Shown one piece after another: positions 25,157-34,070 of a stretch of DNA of 64,000 nt. Source of the DNA: Gammaproteobacteria bacterium MFB021 (GTDB lineage Bacteria; Pseudomonadota; Gammaproteobacteria; Pseudomonadales; Halomonadaceae); NCBI GenBank assembly GCA_000737985.1, contig JNVT01000058.1, positions 20,632 to 84,631 of the forward strand, in the 5' to 3' direction. A program made the position numbers and the translations under genes. The notes under the pieces were generated by a model. That model worked only from the letters and a program-made list of their open reading frames with translations, ran no database searches and was not told the origin of the DNA. Position 1 is the stretch's first letter. The number at the start of each line of letters is the position of its first letter.

Positions 25157-26140
25157 ATGAGCGAGCGCAACGACACCGCCGAGATCGCGCTGATGACCGA
25201 GATCGCTACCCTCTATTACATCGAGGGGGAGACCCAGGAAGCGATCGCCAACCGCCTGGGCATCTCGCGGGTCAAGGCCGGGCGCCTGCTCAAGCGCGCC
25301 CAGGCCGAGGGCATCGTCGACGTACGCGTACGCCAGCACCCGGCGGTGAGCGCGGAGATCGAGCAGGCGCTGATCCGCCGCTTCGGCATCAAGCGCGCGC
25401 TGGTCGCCCTCGACCATGCCGACCCCGAGGTGCAGCGCGGCAATGTCGCCAGTCTGGTCGCCGACCACCTCTCGCGCAGCTTGAGCGAAGGTGCCATCGT
25501 TGCCGTGGGCATGGGGCGCAACGTCGGCGCGGTGGCGGACAACGCCTTCGAGCAGGGCCAGCGTAACTGCTCCTTCGTCTGCGCCATCGGCGGTTCGGTG
25601 CGCGCCGGCGAGTACATGAACCCGGATCATATCTGCCGGCGCCTGGCGATGAAGTTCGGCGGCGACAGCGAAACCCTCTACGCCCCGGCGCTGGTGCAGA
25701 ACCTCGAGCTGCGCGACGCCATGTACGACAACCCCACCATCCGCCAGACGCTCGACCGCGCCCGGCGCGCCGATTTCGCCCTGATCGGTATCGGCGATCT
25801 GAGCGAGAACAGCAACATGGTGCGCATGGGCTGGTTCTCCCCCCAGGAGACCGCCGAGGCGCGCCTCTCCGGCACCGTCGGCGACATGATGGGTTACGAC
25901 TTCATCGATATCTATGGACGCCCGTCGATGACGCCGATGCAGGGCCGCGTGATCGGCCTGACCATCACCGATCTGGCGCGGATCCCCGATGTCATCGCCA
26001 TCGCCGCCGAGAACACCAAGGCCGCCGGTATCCTCGGCGCGCTGCGCACCGGAGTGATCGACACCCTCGCCACCAGCGTCACCAATGCCCACACCATCCT
26101 GCGCCTCGACGAGGCGACACGGGTCGATGACGAGGGCTGA
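25157..26140 (+). CDS. SorC/DeoR-type sugar-binding transcriptional regulator (EryD-like)
   Basis: The 327-residue product has an N-terminal helix-turn-helix (YYIEGETQEAIANRLGISRV, then KAGRLLKRA) and a C-terminal sugar-phosphate-binding domain. That domain shows VGMGRNVGAVADN, DFALIGIGDL and a Gly-rich RVIGLTITDLARIPD tail. The family senses phosphorylated sugars; EryD of Brucella, which controls erythritol catabolism, belongs here. It lies 2.5 kb from the end of the tetritol operon and could control it. I chose the ATG at 25157, although an upstream start cannot be excluded. No target genes are adjacent. Confidence 0.85.
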   Translation: MSERNDTAEIALMTEIATLYYIEGETQEAIANRLGISRVKAGRLLKRAQAEGIVDVRVRQHPAVSAEIEQALIRRFGIKRALVALDHADPEVQRGNVASLVADHLSRSLSEGAIVAVGMGRNVGAVADNAFEQGQRNCSFVCAIGGSVRAGEYMNPDHICRRLAMKFGGDSETLYAPALVQNLELRDAMYDNPTIRQTLDRARRADFALIGIGDLSENSNMVRMGWFSPQETAEARLSGTVGDMMGYDFIDIYGRPSMTPMQGRVIGLTITDLARIPDVIAIAAENTKAAGILGALRTGVIDTLATSVTNAHTILRLDEATRVDDEG

Positions 26141-26186
26141 GCCGACTTCCGCCTGGTATCCATGAGCTGTCTGATGTGCGATCGCG

Positions 26187-27191
26187 TCACAGCGTGGATG
26201 TCGAGACGTCGTGGCCTTGGATTCGATTGCGGCCTTCGCGCTTGGCGCGATACAGGGCGTGATCGGTGAGCGCGACCAGGTCCCGAAAGTCGCGGCAGTT
26301 GGTGTTCAGTTCGGCGACACCGATACTCAGGGTGACCGCTGCCTCGTCAATGCCATCATGGGTCGTGACGCGCATCTCGGCGACGCACTGACGTAGCCGC
26401 TCGGCGAACGCCAGCCCCGCCGCGAGCGGGGTCTCTGGCAGCAAGACGACGAACTCCTCACCGCCGATGCGGCCCACCGTGTCGATGGCTTCCCGTGCCT
26501 CGTTCACACAGCACTCGGCGACGGCGCGGATGACCAGATCGCCGGTGACGTGACCCCAGGTATCATTGATGCGCTTGAAGAAGTCGATATCGATGAGCAG
26601 CAGCGTCAGCGGGTGCGCGAAGCGCCGCGAGCGCTGATACTCGCGCTCGCCGACCTCCAGTAGGTGGCGGCGGTTGTAGATGCCGGTCAGCGGGTCGCGG
26701 GTGGCCAAGGTATGGAGTTCGGCGTTGAGGCGTTCGAGCTGTGCGTTCTGTTCTGACAGGCGGGTGTTCAGCGCCAGCATCTCCTCCTCCTGGCGCTTCT
26801 TGTCGGCGAGACTGAAGCTGACCCCGATGAAGCGACTATCGAAGACCGCGTCGTCGATGATCTTGCCGTAGTTGGCGTACCACACCCACTGGCCGGACTT
26901 GGCGCGGATGCGGAATTCGCTGTAGTAGCGCTCGGTGCGCCCCTCGATGTGATCGGTGATGGCCTTTTCGACCACGGTCACGTCGTCGGCATGCATGAGT
27001 GTGAAGATATCGCCAATCTCGCCGGCCTGCTCGTCCTTGCCATAACCGAGATCGGTGAAGATCTTGGTCAGTCCGAAGACGACTTCCCCCGTGGAGAGGT
27101 TGTTCTCCCACAGGTCGAGACCGCTGGCCTCGAGCGTCAATTGCAGGCGTTTCTTGTAGAGATCCTGTTCGTCCACAGGAAGATCGCTCAT
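26187..27191 (-). CDS. PAS-domain diguanylate cyclase (GGDEF)
   Basis: This 334-residue protein has an N-terminal PAS fold (LQLTLEASGLDLWENNLSTG through FRIRAKSGQWVWYANYGKI), a short coiled coil (EEEMLALNTRLSEQNAQLER) and a GGDEF domain. The active site is GRIGGEEF, preceded by RDPLTGIYNRR. It should make cyclic-di-GMP in response to a ligand or redox signal bound by the PAS domain. No transmembrane segment is seen. The start overlaps the stop of the DUF917 gene, an unusual operon partner. Confidence 0.9.
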   Translation of the reverse strand: MSDLPVDEQDLYKKRLQLTLEASGLDLWENNLSTGEVVFGLTKIFTDLGYGKDEQAGEIGDIFTLMHADDVTVVEKAITDHIEGRTERYYSEFRIRAKSGQWVWYANYGKIIDDAVFDSRFIGVSFSLADKKRQEEEMLALNTRLSEQNAQLERLNAELHTLATRDPLTGIYNRRHLLEVGEREYQRSRRFAHPLTLLLIDIDFFKRINDTWGHVTGDLVIRAVAECCVNEAREAIDTVGRIGGEEFVVLLPETPLAAGLAFAERLRQCVAEMRVTTHDGIDEAAVTLSIGVAELNTNCRDFRDLVALTDHALYRAKREGRNRIQGHDVSTSTL

Positions 27192-28372
27192 TCTGGGCCG
27201 TTGATTGACCCGCCAGCGTAAACGATGCGTCGCAGCAGGCCGGCGAAGGAATCGCGAACGCCAGCGGCCTCGCGAAAGGCCTTGGCGGCGCGAATACCGA
27301 TGATGCTGACAGGCACGCCGGTGCTCTTGCCGGTCTGCCGATCATGGTAGGGCGCCAGATCGGCGAAGGCATTGGAGAAACCGCGACCGGTGTGCTCGGA
27401 GTAGTAGCAGATCGAGTCCGGTGCGACGATCACGGGGGCGCCATCCTGGGCAGCGTACAGGATCAGGTTTTCATTCATGTTGTAGAGGTAGTGCGTGGCG
27501 CTACTGTCGCGTGGATCGGGGGTGTCATCCAGGCGGATGGTGCCGACATCGAGAGAGGCGCCGTTCGTCGACTGCGTGACTTCGGTGATATAGCCGTTGG
27601 TGATGGCGCACGTGGCGTCTCTGCCGGTGAGGGCTTCGAGCTTGGCCACGATCTCGGCAGTGGTGTGCGGGCCGTCGGCGTCCTCCATATACGCCCCCAG
27701 CGCTCGGACCTGCTCCAGCGTGCCGGGCAGGTAATGATTCGCCAGCGCGAAGTCATTGGCCGAGGTGGAGGGCCATAGCATGATGCCGGCGTAACTGCCG
27801 AACGTGGCGACGACACTGCCGGCCAGGGATTCGACGTCGGCGGCCGTGGTGGCTTGCAGACGTACCGAGCGTGCGGTCGCGGCATCCTGGGCGTTATCGG
27901 CCAGGATGCAGGGGCTGGCGGTGAGGCCCGCGGCTTCGCTGTAGAGCGCTTGCGGCAGTTCCGGCACCGCACGCCCGCTGCCGTCACCGTTGACGACCCA
28001 CTGGACCGGGTTGTCGCCGAGGGCGGCAATCAGCGGCACGAGCGAGTTGATCGGCCCGATCCCGACCGGAATCACGCATGTCGGTGCCGTACCGCAAAGC
28101 GTTCGGAAGGCGTCGACGGTGTTGTTCATTGCCCGCTGTATCGCTACCAGGGAGAGGTCTTCGGCCGCGTCGGGCGATCCCATCATGGCCAGCACGCAGG
28201 CGTCGGTGGCGCCGTCGTAGTCCTTGACCTCTACGCGGCCGCACCAGCCGCTTTTCCGGAGCTGTTCCAGTACCCGCTTGGCATCGTGATAACTGCCACC
28301 ACCCCCGCTGGCCATCAGTGCGGCGCCGGTGACGATATGGCGAAAGTCGTCTAGTCCATATTGGAATGCCAT
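27188..28372 (-). CDS. DUF917-family protein (hydantoinase/oxoprolinase-related)
   Basis: This 394-residue protein matches DUF917, recognisable by the N-terminal GAALMASGGGGSYHDAKRVLE and the central PVGIGPINSLVPLIAALG. The Asp/Gly-rich VVNGDGSGRAVPELPQALYS follows. Related domains occur in S-methylthiohydantoin desulfurase and in proteins next to hydantoinases, but the chemistry here is unknown. I chose the ATG at 28372, where family similarity starts; upstream in-frame sequence is not conserved-looking. The stop overlaps the start of the diguanylate cyclase gene (TGA within CAATGA-type overlap), so both are likely co-expressed. Confidence 0.8.
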   Translation of the reverse strand: MAFQYGLDDFRHIVTGAALMASGGGGSYHDAKRVLEQLRKSGWCGRVEVKDYDGATDACVLAMMGSPDAAEDLSLVAIQRAMNNTVDAFRTLCGTAPTCVIPVGIGPINSLVPLIAALGDNPVQWVVNGDGSGRAVPELPQALYSEAAGLTASPCILADNAQDAATARSVRLQATTAADVESLAGSVVATFGSYAGIMLWPSTSANDFALANHYLPGTLEQVRALGAYMEDADGPHTTAEIVAKLEALTGRDATCAITNGYITEVTQSTNGASLDVGTIRLDDTPDPRDSSATHYLYNMNENLILYAAQDGAPVIVAPDSICYYSEHTGRGFSNAFADLAPYHDRQTGKSTGVPVSIIGIRAAKAFREAAGVRDSFAGLLRRIVYAGGSINGPE

Positions 28373-28564
28373 GCAATCGCACTCGCTAGGGTGGCCTCTG
28401 ACGGGATCGTCAGGCTTGCCACGTTGGGTGTTGTTATTGGTATGGGTGTCGGCGCTGCGGCCAATGGGCTTATCGGCCGAGGCGACGGCGATTTTAGAAT
28501 GATCGAAAGCGAGGCGGGAAAGCAAGAAGAGAGCGTATTGGCGCGGCGGCCACGCGCATGACGA

Positions 28565-28589
28565 GGCCCACCCCAGGGCGGGGTGGGCC
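28565..28589 (-). terminator. Hairpin after transketolase, probable terminator
   Basis: A 10-bp perfect stem GGCCCACCCC/GGGGTGGGCC with a 5-nt loop lies 15 bp after the tkt stop codon. No clear U tract follows on the minus strand, so termination efficiency is uncertain. Confidence 0.5.
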
Positions 28590-28603
28590 GAAAGGGCCGA
28601 GGC

Positions 28604-30598
28604 TCAGCCGAGCAGCTTCTCGGCGCGGGCGACGACGTTGTCGACCGTGAAACCGAAGTGCTTGAACAGATCTCCGCCCTTGCCCGATTCGCCGTAGGTG
28701 GTCATGCCCATGACGTCGCCGTCGAGGCCCACGTACTTGTACCAGGTGGAGGGGATGGCGGCTTCGATCGCCAGGCGCTTGCGCACGTCGCTCGGCAGTA
28801 CCGACTCACGGTAGGCTGCGTCCTGGGCGTCGAACTCGGTGGTGCAGGGCATCGACACCACGCGCACGCGCTTGCCCTTGCCTTCGAGTTCGGCGGCGGC
28901 GTCCATCGCCAGGCCGACTTCGGAGCCGGTGGCGATCAGGATCAGCTCCGGCTGGCCACCCTCGGCCTCCTTGAGTACGTAGCCGCCGCGGCGAATCTGC
29001 TTGAGCTGCGCGTCGTCACGCGACTGCGCCGGCAGGTCCTGGCGCGAGAAGATCAGCGCGGTGGGACCTTTTTCGCGCTTGAGCCCCTCGACCCAGGCCG
29101 CTGCCGTTTCGGTGGCGTCGCACGGGCGCCAGGTGGCCAGGCCCGGCAGGTTGCGCAGGTCGGCCAGCTGCTCGATCGGCTGGTGGGTGGGGCCGTCCTC
29201 GCCGACCCCGATGGAGTCGTGGGTGAAGACATGGATGACACGCGTGTGCGACAGCGCCGACATGCGCACGGCGTTGTGCATGTACTCCATGAACACCAGG
29301 AAGGTGGCGTCGTAGGGGATGAAGCCGCCGTGGGTGGCGATGCCGTTGGCGATCGCGCCCATGCCGAACTCGCGCACACCGTAGTGCAGGTAGCCGCCGT
29401 CGAAGTCGTCCTTGCTGATCGCCTTGGCACCTTTCCACAGCGTCAGGTTGGACGGAGCGAGGTCGGCACTGCCGCCGAACAGCTCCGGCAGGTCCGGGCC
29501 GAGCTCGTTGAGCACGCCGAGCGAGGCCTTGCGCGAAGCGAGCTTCTCGGATTTCTCCTGGGCCCGCTTGACCAGCGCATCGCCGTCGAAGCCTTCGGGC
29601 AGCGCGCCGCTGTAGCGCCGCTTGAGCTCCTTGGCGAGCGCCGGATGGGCCTGCTCGTAGGCCGCCAGCTTGGCGTCGTAGTCGGCCTCCAGCTTGGCGC
29701 CACGTTCACGCGCATCCCACGCCTGGTAGTACTCTTCCGGGATCTCGAACGCCGGCGACTCCCAGCCCAGCTCCTTGCGTGCCAGTGCGACTTCGTCCTC
29801 GCCCAGCGCGGCGCCGTGGCTCTCTTCCTTGCCCGCCTTGTTGGGCGAGCCGAAGCCGATCACGGTCTTGCAGATGATCAGGGTCGGCTTGTCGCTGACC
29901 GACTTGGCCTCTTCGATGGCGCGGTTGATCTGCTCGGCGTCGTGGCCGTCAACGTCACGCACCACGTGCCAGTCGTAGGCCTCGAAGCGCTGGGCGGTGT
30001 CGTCGGTGAACCAGCCTTTGACCTCGCCATCGATGGAGATGCCGTTGTCGTCATAGAACACGGTAAGATTGCCCAGGCCCAGGGTGCCGGCCAGCGAGCA
30101 CGCTTCGTGGCTGATGCCCTCCATCAGACAGCCGTCGCCGGCGAACACCCAGACTCGGTGATTGACGATCTCATGGCCGTCGCGGTTGAACTGCGCTGCC
30201 AGGGTGCGCTCGGCGATCGCCATGCCGACACCGTTGGCCAGACCCTGACCCAGCGGCCCGGTGGTGGTCTCGATGCCGGGGGTGAGGCCGTGCTCCGGGT
30301 GGCCCGGCGTCTTCGAGCCGAGCTGGCGGAAGTTCTTGAGCTCTTCCAGCGGCAGGTCGTAGCCGGTCAGGTGAAGCAGAGAATAGTGGAGCATGGAGCC
30401 GTGGCCGTTGGAGAGGATGAAGCGGTCACGGTCGGCCCAGTCGGGATTGGCGGGGTTGTGCTTCAGGTGGTCGTTCCACAGCACTTCGGCGATGTCGGCC
30501 ATGCCCATCGGCATGCCGGGGTGGCCGGAATTGGCCTGCTGCACGGCGTCCATGGAGAGCGCGCGGATGGCGTTGGCTAGCTGACGGCGAGATGGCAT
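28604..30598 (-). CDS. tkt: Transketolase
   Basis: This 664-residue thiamine-diphosphate enzyme transfers two-carbon units among sugar phosphates, including erythrose 4-phosphate. It has [18 protein letters not shown], the [13 protein letters not shown] motif for Mg-ThDP binding and the pyrimidine-domain segment [12 protein letters not shown]. The [20 protein letters not shown] loop also fits. Length matches E. coli TktA. It is the third gene of a minus-strand run after the LerK- and LerI-like genes (47-bp gap), so it can be transcribed with them. It may equally be the housekeeping copy, ancestrally located near metK, epd and pgk. Confidence 0.96.
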   Translation of the reverse strand: MPSRRQLANAIRALSMDAVQQANSGHPGMPMGMADIAEVLWNDHLKHNPANPDWADRDRFILSNGHGSMLHYSLLHLTGYDLPLEELKNFRQLGSKTPGHPEHGLTPGIETTTGPLGQGLANGVGMAIAERTLAAQFNRDGHEIVNHRVWVFAGDGCLMEGISHEACSLAGTLGLGNLTVFYDDNGISIDGEVKGWFTDDTAQRFEAYDWHVVRDVDGHDAEQINRAIEEAKSVSDKPTLIICKTVIGFGSPNKAGKEESHGAALGEDEVALARKELGWESPAFEIPEEYYQAWDARERGAKLEADYDAKLAAYEQAHPALAKELKRRYSGALPEGFDGDALVKRAQEKSEKLASRKASLGVLNELGPDLPELFGGSADLAPSNLTLWKGAKAISKDDFDGGYLHYGVREFGMGAIANGIATHGGFIPYDATFLVFMEYMHNAVRMSALSHTRVIHVFTHDSIGVGEDGPTHQPIEQLADLRNLPGLATWRPCDATETAAAWVEGLKREKGPTALIFSRQDLPAQSRDDAQLKQIRRGGYVLKEAEGGQPELILIATGSEVGLAMDAAAELEGKGKRVRVVSMPCTTEFDAQDAAYRESVLPSDVRKRLAIEAAIPSTWYKYVGLDGDVMGMTTYGESGKGGDLFKHFGFTVDNVVARAEKLLG

Positions 30599-30645
30599 TG
30601 GCTATCGAATCCCCTAGATCGTAAATGGATGGTGGCGCGATGAAT

Positions 30646-31416
30646 TCAGCGGGCCGCCACCAGCGAGCAGGCTTCGCCGACGACGGCCTCGAAGGCGGCC
30701 GGGTCGTGGGCGAAGCGCCCCAGAAAGAGGCCATCGACCCGCCCGGCGAGCCGCGTCAGCAGGTCCGGGCCGGCACTGCCGCCGTAGATCACGCTGGCCG
30801 CCGGATGAGTGGCGAGCTGCTCGCGCAGACCCTGGCACACCGCTGCAATATGCGAAAGCGGCGCCGGTTCGGCGGCACCGATTGCCCAGTGTGGCTCATA
30901 GGCGATCACCAGCGGCTGTTGGCGCTGTGTCGGCGTGGCCAGGTCGAGCGCCTGCATGATCTGCGCACGGCACGCCTCGACCGCGGCCTGTGGCGCGCCG
31001 CGTTCGGCCTCGCCGACGCACAGTACCGGCGTCAGCGCGTGGTTGAGCGCCACCTGCATCTTGGCAGCGATGCTCGCGGCATCCTCACCGAACAGGCGCT
31101 GGCGCTCGGCGTGGCCGATCTCGACATGGCGACAGCCCATCTCGGCCAGCATGGCCCCGCTCACTTCGCCAGTATAAGCACCGTTTGGCGCTGGATACAG
31201 GTTTTGCCCGCCGACGCTGACCGGGGTGCCGGCGAAGATCTCCAGCACCGGCGCGATGGCCGGGAAGCTGGGCAGCACGAACAGCGCTACCCGACCGTCG
31301 GCGACGGCCGGGTAGCGCGGCAGGCAGTCCGCGACTTGTCGGCACCAGGCGAGGGTCTGGGCGTAGCCGAAGTACATCTTGAAGCTGATGCCCAGGGTGA
31401 TCGTCGGTGCGCTCAT
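30646..31416 (-). CDS. lerI: Triosephosphate-isomerase-family protein, probable L-erythrulose 1-phosphate isomerase
   Basis: This 256-residue TIM-barrel protein keeps the isomerase catalytic elements. They are Lys in ISFKMYFG (where TpiA has N-x-K-M-N), His in EIGHAERQRLFGE and Glu in AYEPHWAIGAAEP, with phosphate-binding GGSAGPDLL. The changed N-x-K and HSERR motifs mark it as a divergent paralogue, like EryH/TpiA2 of Brucella and LerI of Mycobacterium. It lies 9 bp after the LerK-like kinase gene. The proposed reaction, L-erythrulose 1-phosphate to D-erythrulose 4-phosphate, is inferred from context; ordinary triosephosphate isomerase activity cannot be excluded. Confidence 0.78.
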   Translation of the reverse strand: MSAPTITLGISFKMYFGYAQTLAWCRQVADCLPRYPAVADGRVALFVLPSFPAIAPVLEIFAGTPVSVGGQNLYPAPNGAYTGEVSGAMLAEMGCRHVEIGHAERQRLFGEDAASIAAKMQVALNHALTPVLCVGEAERGAPQAAVEACRAQIMQALDLATPTQRQQPLVIAYEPHWAIGAAEPAPLSHIAAVCQGLREQLATHPAASVIYGGSAGPDLLTRLAGRVDGLFLGRFAHDPAAFEAVVGEACSLVAAR

Positions 31417-31425
31417 GGGGCGTTC

Positions 31426-33153
31426 TCAGTTGGCGGTGGCGATGACCCGATGCACTGCATCAAGGATCATTGCCAGGGAAATGGCGCCCGGGTCGGGCGT
31501 ACCCACGCTCTTCTCCGCCAGCGGCCGGGCGCGGCCGAGCTTGGGTTTCAACGCCTGAGTCTCCTCGGCGGCGCTACGGGCGGCCTGGGTGGCGGCGCCC
31601 CAGGCGCTGGCCAGGTCGTCACCGGCGGCGACGCGCTGGTTCAAGGCGTCGCTGAACGGCACCAGCGCATCGACCAGCGTCTTGTCACCGAGCTGGGCCT
31701 TGCCGAATTCCATCACGTCCTGCTTGGCCTTGGCTACCCCGCGGGCGTAGTGCTCGGCCTGCGGCGCGGCGTCGTCACCCAGGGTCAGGCTCAGGGCATT
31801 GAGCATGACGCCCCAGATCGCGCCGGAGGTGCCGCCGGCGCGGTCCGACCACGCCTCGGCGGCCAGTCGCAGCAGGGTGCCTGCCCCGGCACCGCGGGCC
31901 AGTGCCTGTTCCGCCGCCTCTGCGGCGGCCACCGCGCCGCGCTGCATGCCGATGCCGTGGTCGCCGTCGCCGGCGATGGCGTCCAGCTTGCCCAGCTTGT
32001 CGACGTTGGCATCGATCACTTCGCGGGTGGCGCGCAGCGCCTGTGCGACGCAGCGCGCCGCGTCCCGTGAGGCCTGACTGGCGGCGGGGATGTCGTCGGC
32101 ATCGGGGATGTCGAGCGCCGCGGTGTCGATCGGCGGCGCCGGGTTGAGGCTGCCCTTGCGATAGGCCGGGGTATCGGCGGGGGCGCGCCACAGCCGTTCG
32201 AGCTCGTCGTCGAGCCAGAACAGGGTCAGCGAGGCGCCGGCCATGTCGAGACTGGTGACCAGCTCGCCGACCTCGGGCTCGACGATCTCGATGCCCGCTT
32301 CCTCCAGCAGGGCATGGACCCGGCGGTAGACCACGAACAGCTCTTCGTACTTGATCGAACCGAGCCCGTTGAGTAGTACCGCAGCACGGGCGCCGCGCAC
32401 CGATTCGACACCGTCGGGCACCTCCTCTAACAAGTGCGAGACCAGCAGCTCCGCCAAGGCGTCCGCGCTGGGCACATCCTGCTCGCTGATGCCCGGTTCG
32501 CCGTGGATGCCCAGGCCCACCGCCATCTTGCCCGCAGGCACGTGGAACAGCGCGTCGTCGGCACCGGGCAGGGTACAGCCATCGAACGCCACGCCCATGG
32601 AACGGGTGCGCAGATTGGCGCTGCGCGAGATGCGCACCACCTCTTCCAGCGAGTAGCCCGCCTCGGCCGCCGCAGCGGCCACCTTGAACACGGTCAGGTC
32701 GCCGGCGATGCCGCGGCGCTTGTGCAACTCCTCGCGATCGGCGCTGGAGATGTCGTCGATCACCGCGACGATCTCGCAGGGGATGCCCTCACGGATCAGC
32801 CGCTCGCGGGCCTGACCGAAGTGCAGCACGTCGCCGGCATAGTTGCCGAAGCTCAGCAGCACGCCACCGCCGTTATTGGCCGCCTTGCACACGTTGTAGA
32901 CCTGCTGCGCCGAGGGCGAGGCGAACAGATTGCCCATCACCGCACCGTGGGCCAGGCCCTGGCCCACCAGGCCGGCGAACGCCGGGTAGTGCCCGGAGCC
33001 GCCGCCAATGACCACGGCGACGGTGCCCGGCTCGCTGCGAGTGCTGCGGATGACCCCGCCGGGTACCTGACAGACCCGCTGCGCATGCGCGGCGACGAAG
33101 CCCGCGGTGGCTTCGTCGACGAAGTTCACTGGATCGTTGTAGAGGCGTGTCAT
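31426..33153 (-). CDS. lerK: Fused DhaK-DhaL dihydroxyacetone-type kinase, probable L-erythrulose kinase
   Basis: The 575-residue product joins a DhaK domain (about 1-330) to a DhaL ATP domain (about 370-575). DhaK has GGGSGHYPAFAG and His217 in GLGIHGEPGI, the residue that covalently holds the ketone substrate. DhaL has GDGDHGIGMQRG for Mg-ATP and a GGTSGA segment. Such ATP-dependent fusions phosphorylate dihydroxyacetone or tetruloses. The operon with isomerases and the EltD-like dehydrogenase nearby favour L-erythrulose. I placed the start at 33153 after GGGAGCG. The promoter region has CATATGA repeats. Confidence 0.82.
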   Translation of the reverse strand: MTRLYNDPVNFVDEATAGFVAAHAQRVCQVPGGVIRSTRSEPGTVAVVIGGGSGHYPAFAGLVGQGLAHGAVMGNLFASPSAQQVYNVCKAANNGGGVLLSFGNYAGDVLHFGQARERLIREGIPCEIVAVIDDISSADREELHKRRGIAGDLTVFKVAAAAAEAGYSLEEVVRISRSANLRTRSMGVAFDGCTLPGADDALFHVPAGKMAVGLGIHGEPGISEQDVPSADALAELLVSHLLEEVPDGVESVRGARAAVLLNGLGSIKYEELFVVYRRVHALLEEAGIEIVEPEVGELVTSLDMAGASLTLFWLDDELERLWRAPADTPAYRKGSLNPAPPIDTAALDIPDADDIPAASQASRDAARCVAQALRATREVIDANVDKLGKLDAIAGDGDHGIGMQRGAVAAAEAAEQALARGAGAGTLLRLAAEAWSDRAGGTSGAIWGVMLNALSLTLGDDAAPQAEHYARGVAKAKQDVMEFGKAQLGDKTLVDALVPFSDALNQRVAAGDDLASAWGAATQAARSAAEETQALKPKLGRARPLAEKSVGTPDPGAISLAMILDAVHRVIATAN

Positions 33154-33440
33154 GACCGACGCTCCCGGGTTGGATAAGTGGATAACGGTGCGGCTGGCCG
33201 GGCCGAAATGACCGCGGAACCAAGGGTGATATTTTGTTCTTTGGATGCGCATATGGTTTTACGCGCGATGTCAGCCTCATCATAGCGGCGACAGGGGCAT
33301 CGGATATGCGACTTTGGTGGTGATTTTGCGCCATCTCGCGCGAATCCACACAGCCTCTCGTGGCGCCTATGTAGCGCCTAGTGGGCTGATTTCACTCGCC
33401 TGGCCGACGTGCTAGGTGCGTTTTTGGCGGATAGGTTCGA

Positions 33441-33467
33441 TCATATGAAGTCTATTTGTTCATATGA
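33441..33467. promoter_or_regulatory. Paired CATATGA motifs, candidate operator
   Basis: TCATATGA occurs twice, at 33441-33448 and 33460-33467, spaced 19 bp (about two helical turns). The second reads TTGTTCATATGA and overlaps the -35 box of the RpiB-like gene. Similar motifs lie upstream of the dehydrogenase at 34455. A SorC- or DeoR-family regulator encoded in the window is a plausible ligand. Confidence 0.55.
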
Positions 33468-33485
33468 GCATGATCGGTCTATGAT
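33456..33485 (+). promoter_or_regulatory. Candidate sigma-70 promoter of the RpiB-like gene
   Basis: TTGTTC (33456-33461) and TATGAT (33480-33485) are 18 bp apart, with the start codon 46 bp beyond. The CATATGA motif overlapping the -35 box suggests repression by steric blocking. Confidence 0.55.
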
Positions 33486-33531
33486 GTCGCCGTCGACAAC
33501 CGACGTCAGAGACGGCAACCGGAGGTGAGCG

Positions 33532-33993
33532 ATGGCAGAGCAGTGGCGAGTGGCGGTGGGCTGTGACGAAGCCGCCTATGAGATGAAGCAGGCGATGATC
33601 GAGCACGTGCGTGGGCTCGGCCACGAGGTCGAGGATTTCGGCACCCATGATGGCAAGCCGATCCTCTACCCGGATGTCGCCTTCGAGATCGCCCAGGCAA
33701 TCGCCGAGGGGCGTTTCGATCGCGGCGTGCTGATGTGTGGCACCGGCATCGGCGTGGCGATCTCGGCCAACAAGGTGGCGGGCATTCGCGCGGCCCAAGC
33801 CCATGACACCTACTCGGCCGAGCGTGCGCGCAAGAGCAATGACGCCCAGATCGTGACGATGGGGGCGCGGGTGATCGGGGTCGAGCTGGCCAAGGTGATC
33901 GCCACGACCTTTCTCTCCAGCGAGTACGAGCCGGGTGGACGCTCACAGCCCAAGATCGACCGCATCGACGCCTACGAGCGCGAGCGGCGCTGA
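33532..33993 (+). CDS. derI: RpiB/LacAB-family isomerase, probable D-erythrulose 4-phosphate isomerase
   Basis: The 153-residue protein matches the RpiB fold. It has an N-terminal VAVGCDEAAYEMKQAM in place of the usual GSDHAG-type loop, GVLMCGTGIGVAISANKVAG with the catalytic Cys in the CGTGIG loop, and SNDAQIVTMGARVIG. The altered first loop is shared with tetrose-specific relatives (EryI/DerI), which convert D-erythrulose 4-phosphate to D-erythrose 4-phosphate. It sits between the kinase/isomerase operon and the polyol dehydrogenase. A strong GGAGGTGAGCG site precedes the ATG, and a terminator follows. Confidence 0.8.
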   Translation: MAEQWRVAVGCDEAAYEMKQAMIEHVRGLGHEVEDFGTHDGKPILYPDVAFEIAQAIAEGRFDRGVLMCGTGIGVAISANKVAGIRAAQAHDTYSAERARKSNDAQIVTMGARVIGVELAKVIATTFLSSEYEPGGRSQPKIDRIDAYERERR

Positions 33994-34035
33994 GGCACTG
34001 ATCAGCGCCACCTTGCCTCTTTGCCCACGATGATT

Positions 34036-34070
34036 CAGCGCCCGCGACTCTTCCTGAGTCGCGGGCGCTG
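34036..34070 (+). terminator. Hairpin terminator after the RpiB-like gene
   Basis: A perfect 15-bp stem CAGCGCCCGCGACTC/GAGTCGCGGGCGCTG with loop TTCCT lies 42 bp after the stop codon. The following bases TCGTT are only weakly T-rich. Confidence 0.75.

Larger units (their letters stand above)
33154..33531. other. Divergent promoter region between the kinase and RpiB-like genes
   Basis: This 378-bp intergenic region serves two divergent transcripts. It contains GCATATGG near 33248, two TCATATGA motifs (33441-33448 and 33460-33467) and a sigma-70-like promoter for the rightward gene. No RNA gene or coding sequence is apparent. Confidence 0.7.

Noticed and set aside
28583..30580. Long open frame (665 codons) on the + strand opposite transketolase
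   Set aside because: It is antisense to a clear tkt gene, shows no recognisable domain and is expected in GC-rich DNA. Similar antisense frames over tctA (11035-12780), the TRAP permease (52055-53863) and fdoG (53890-56091) were rejected for the same reason.
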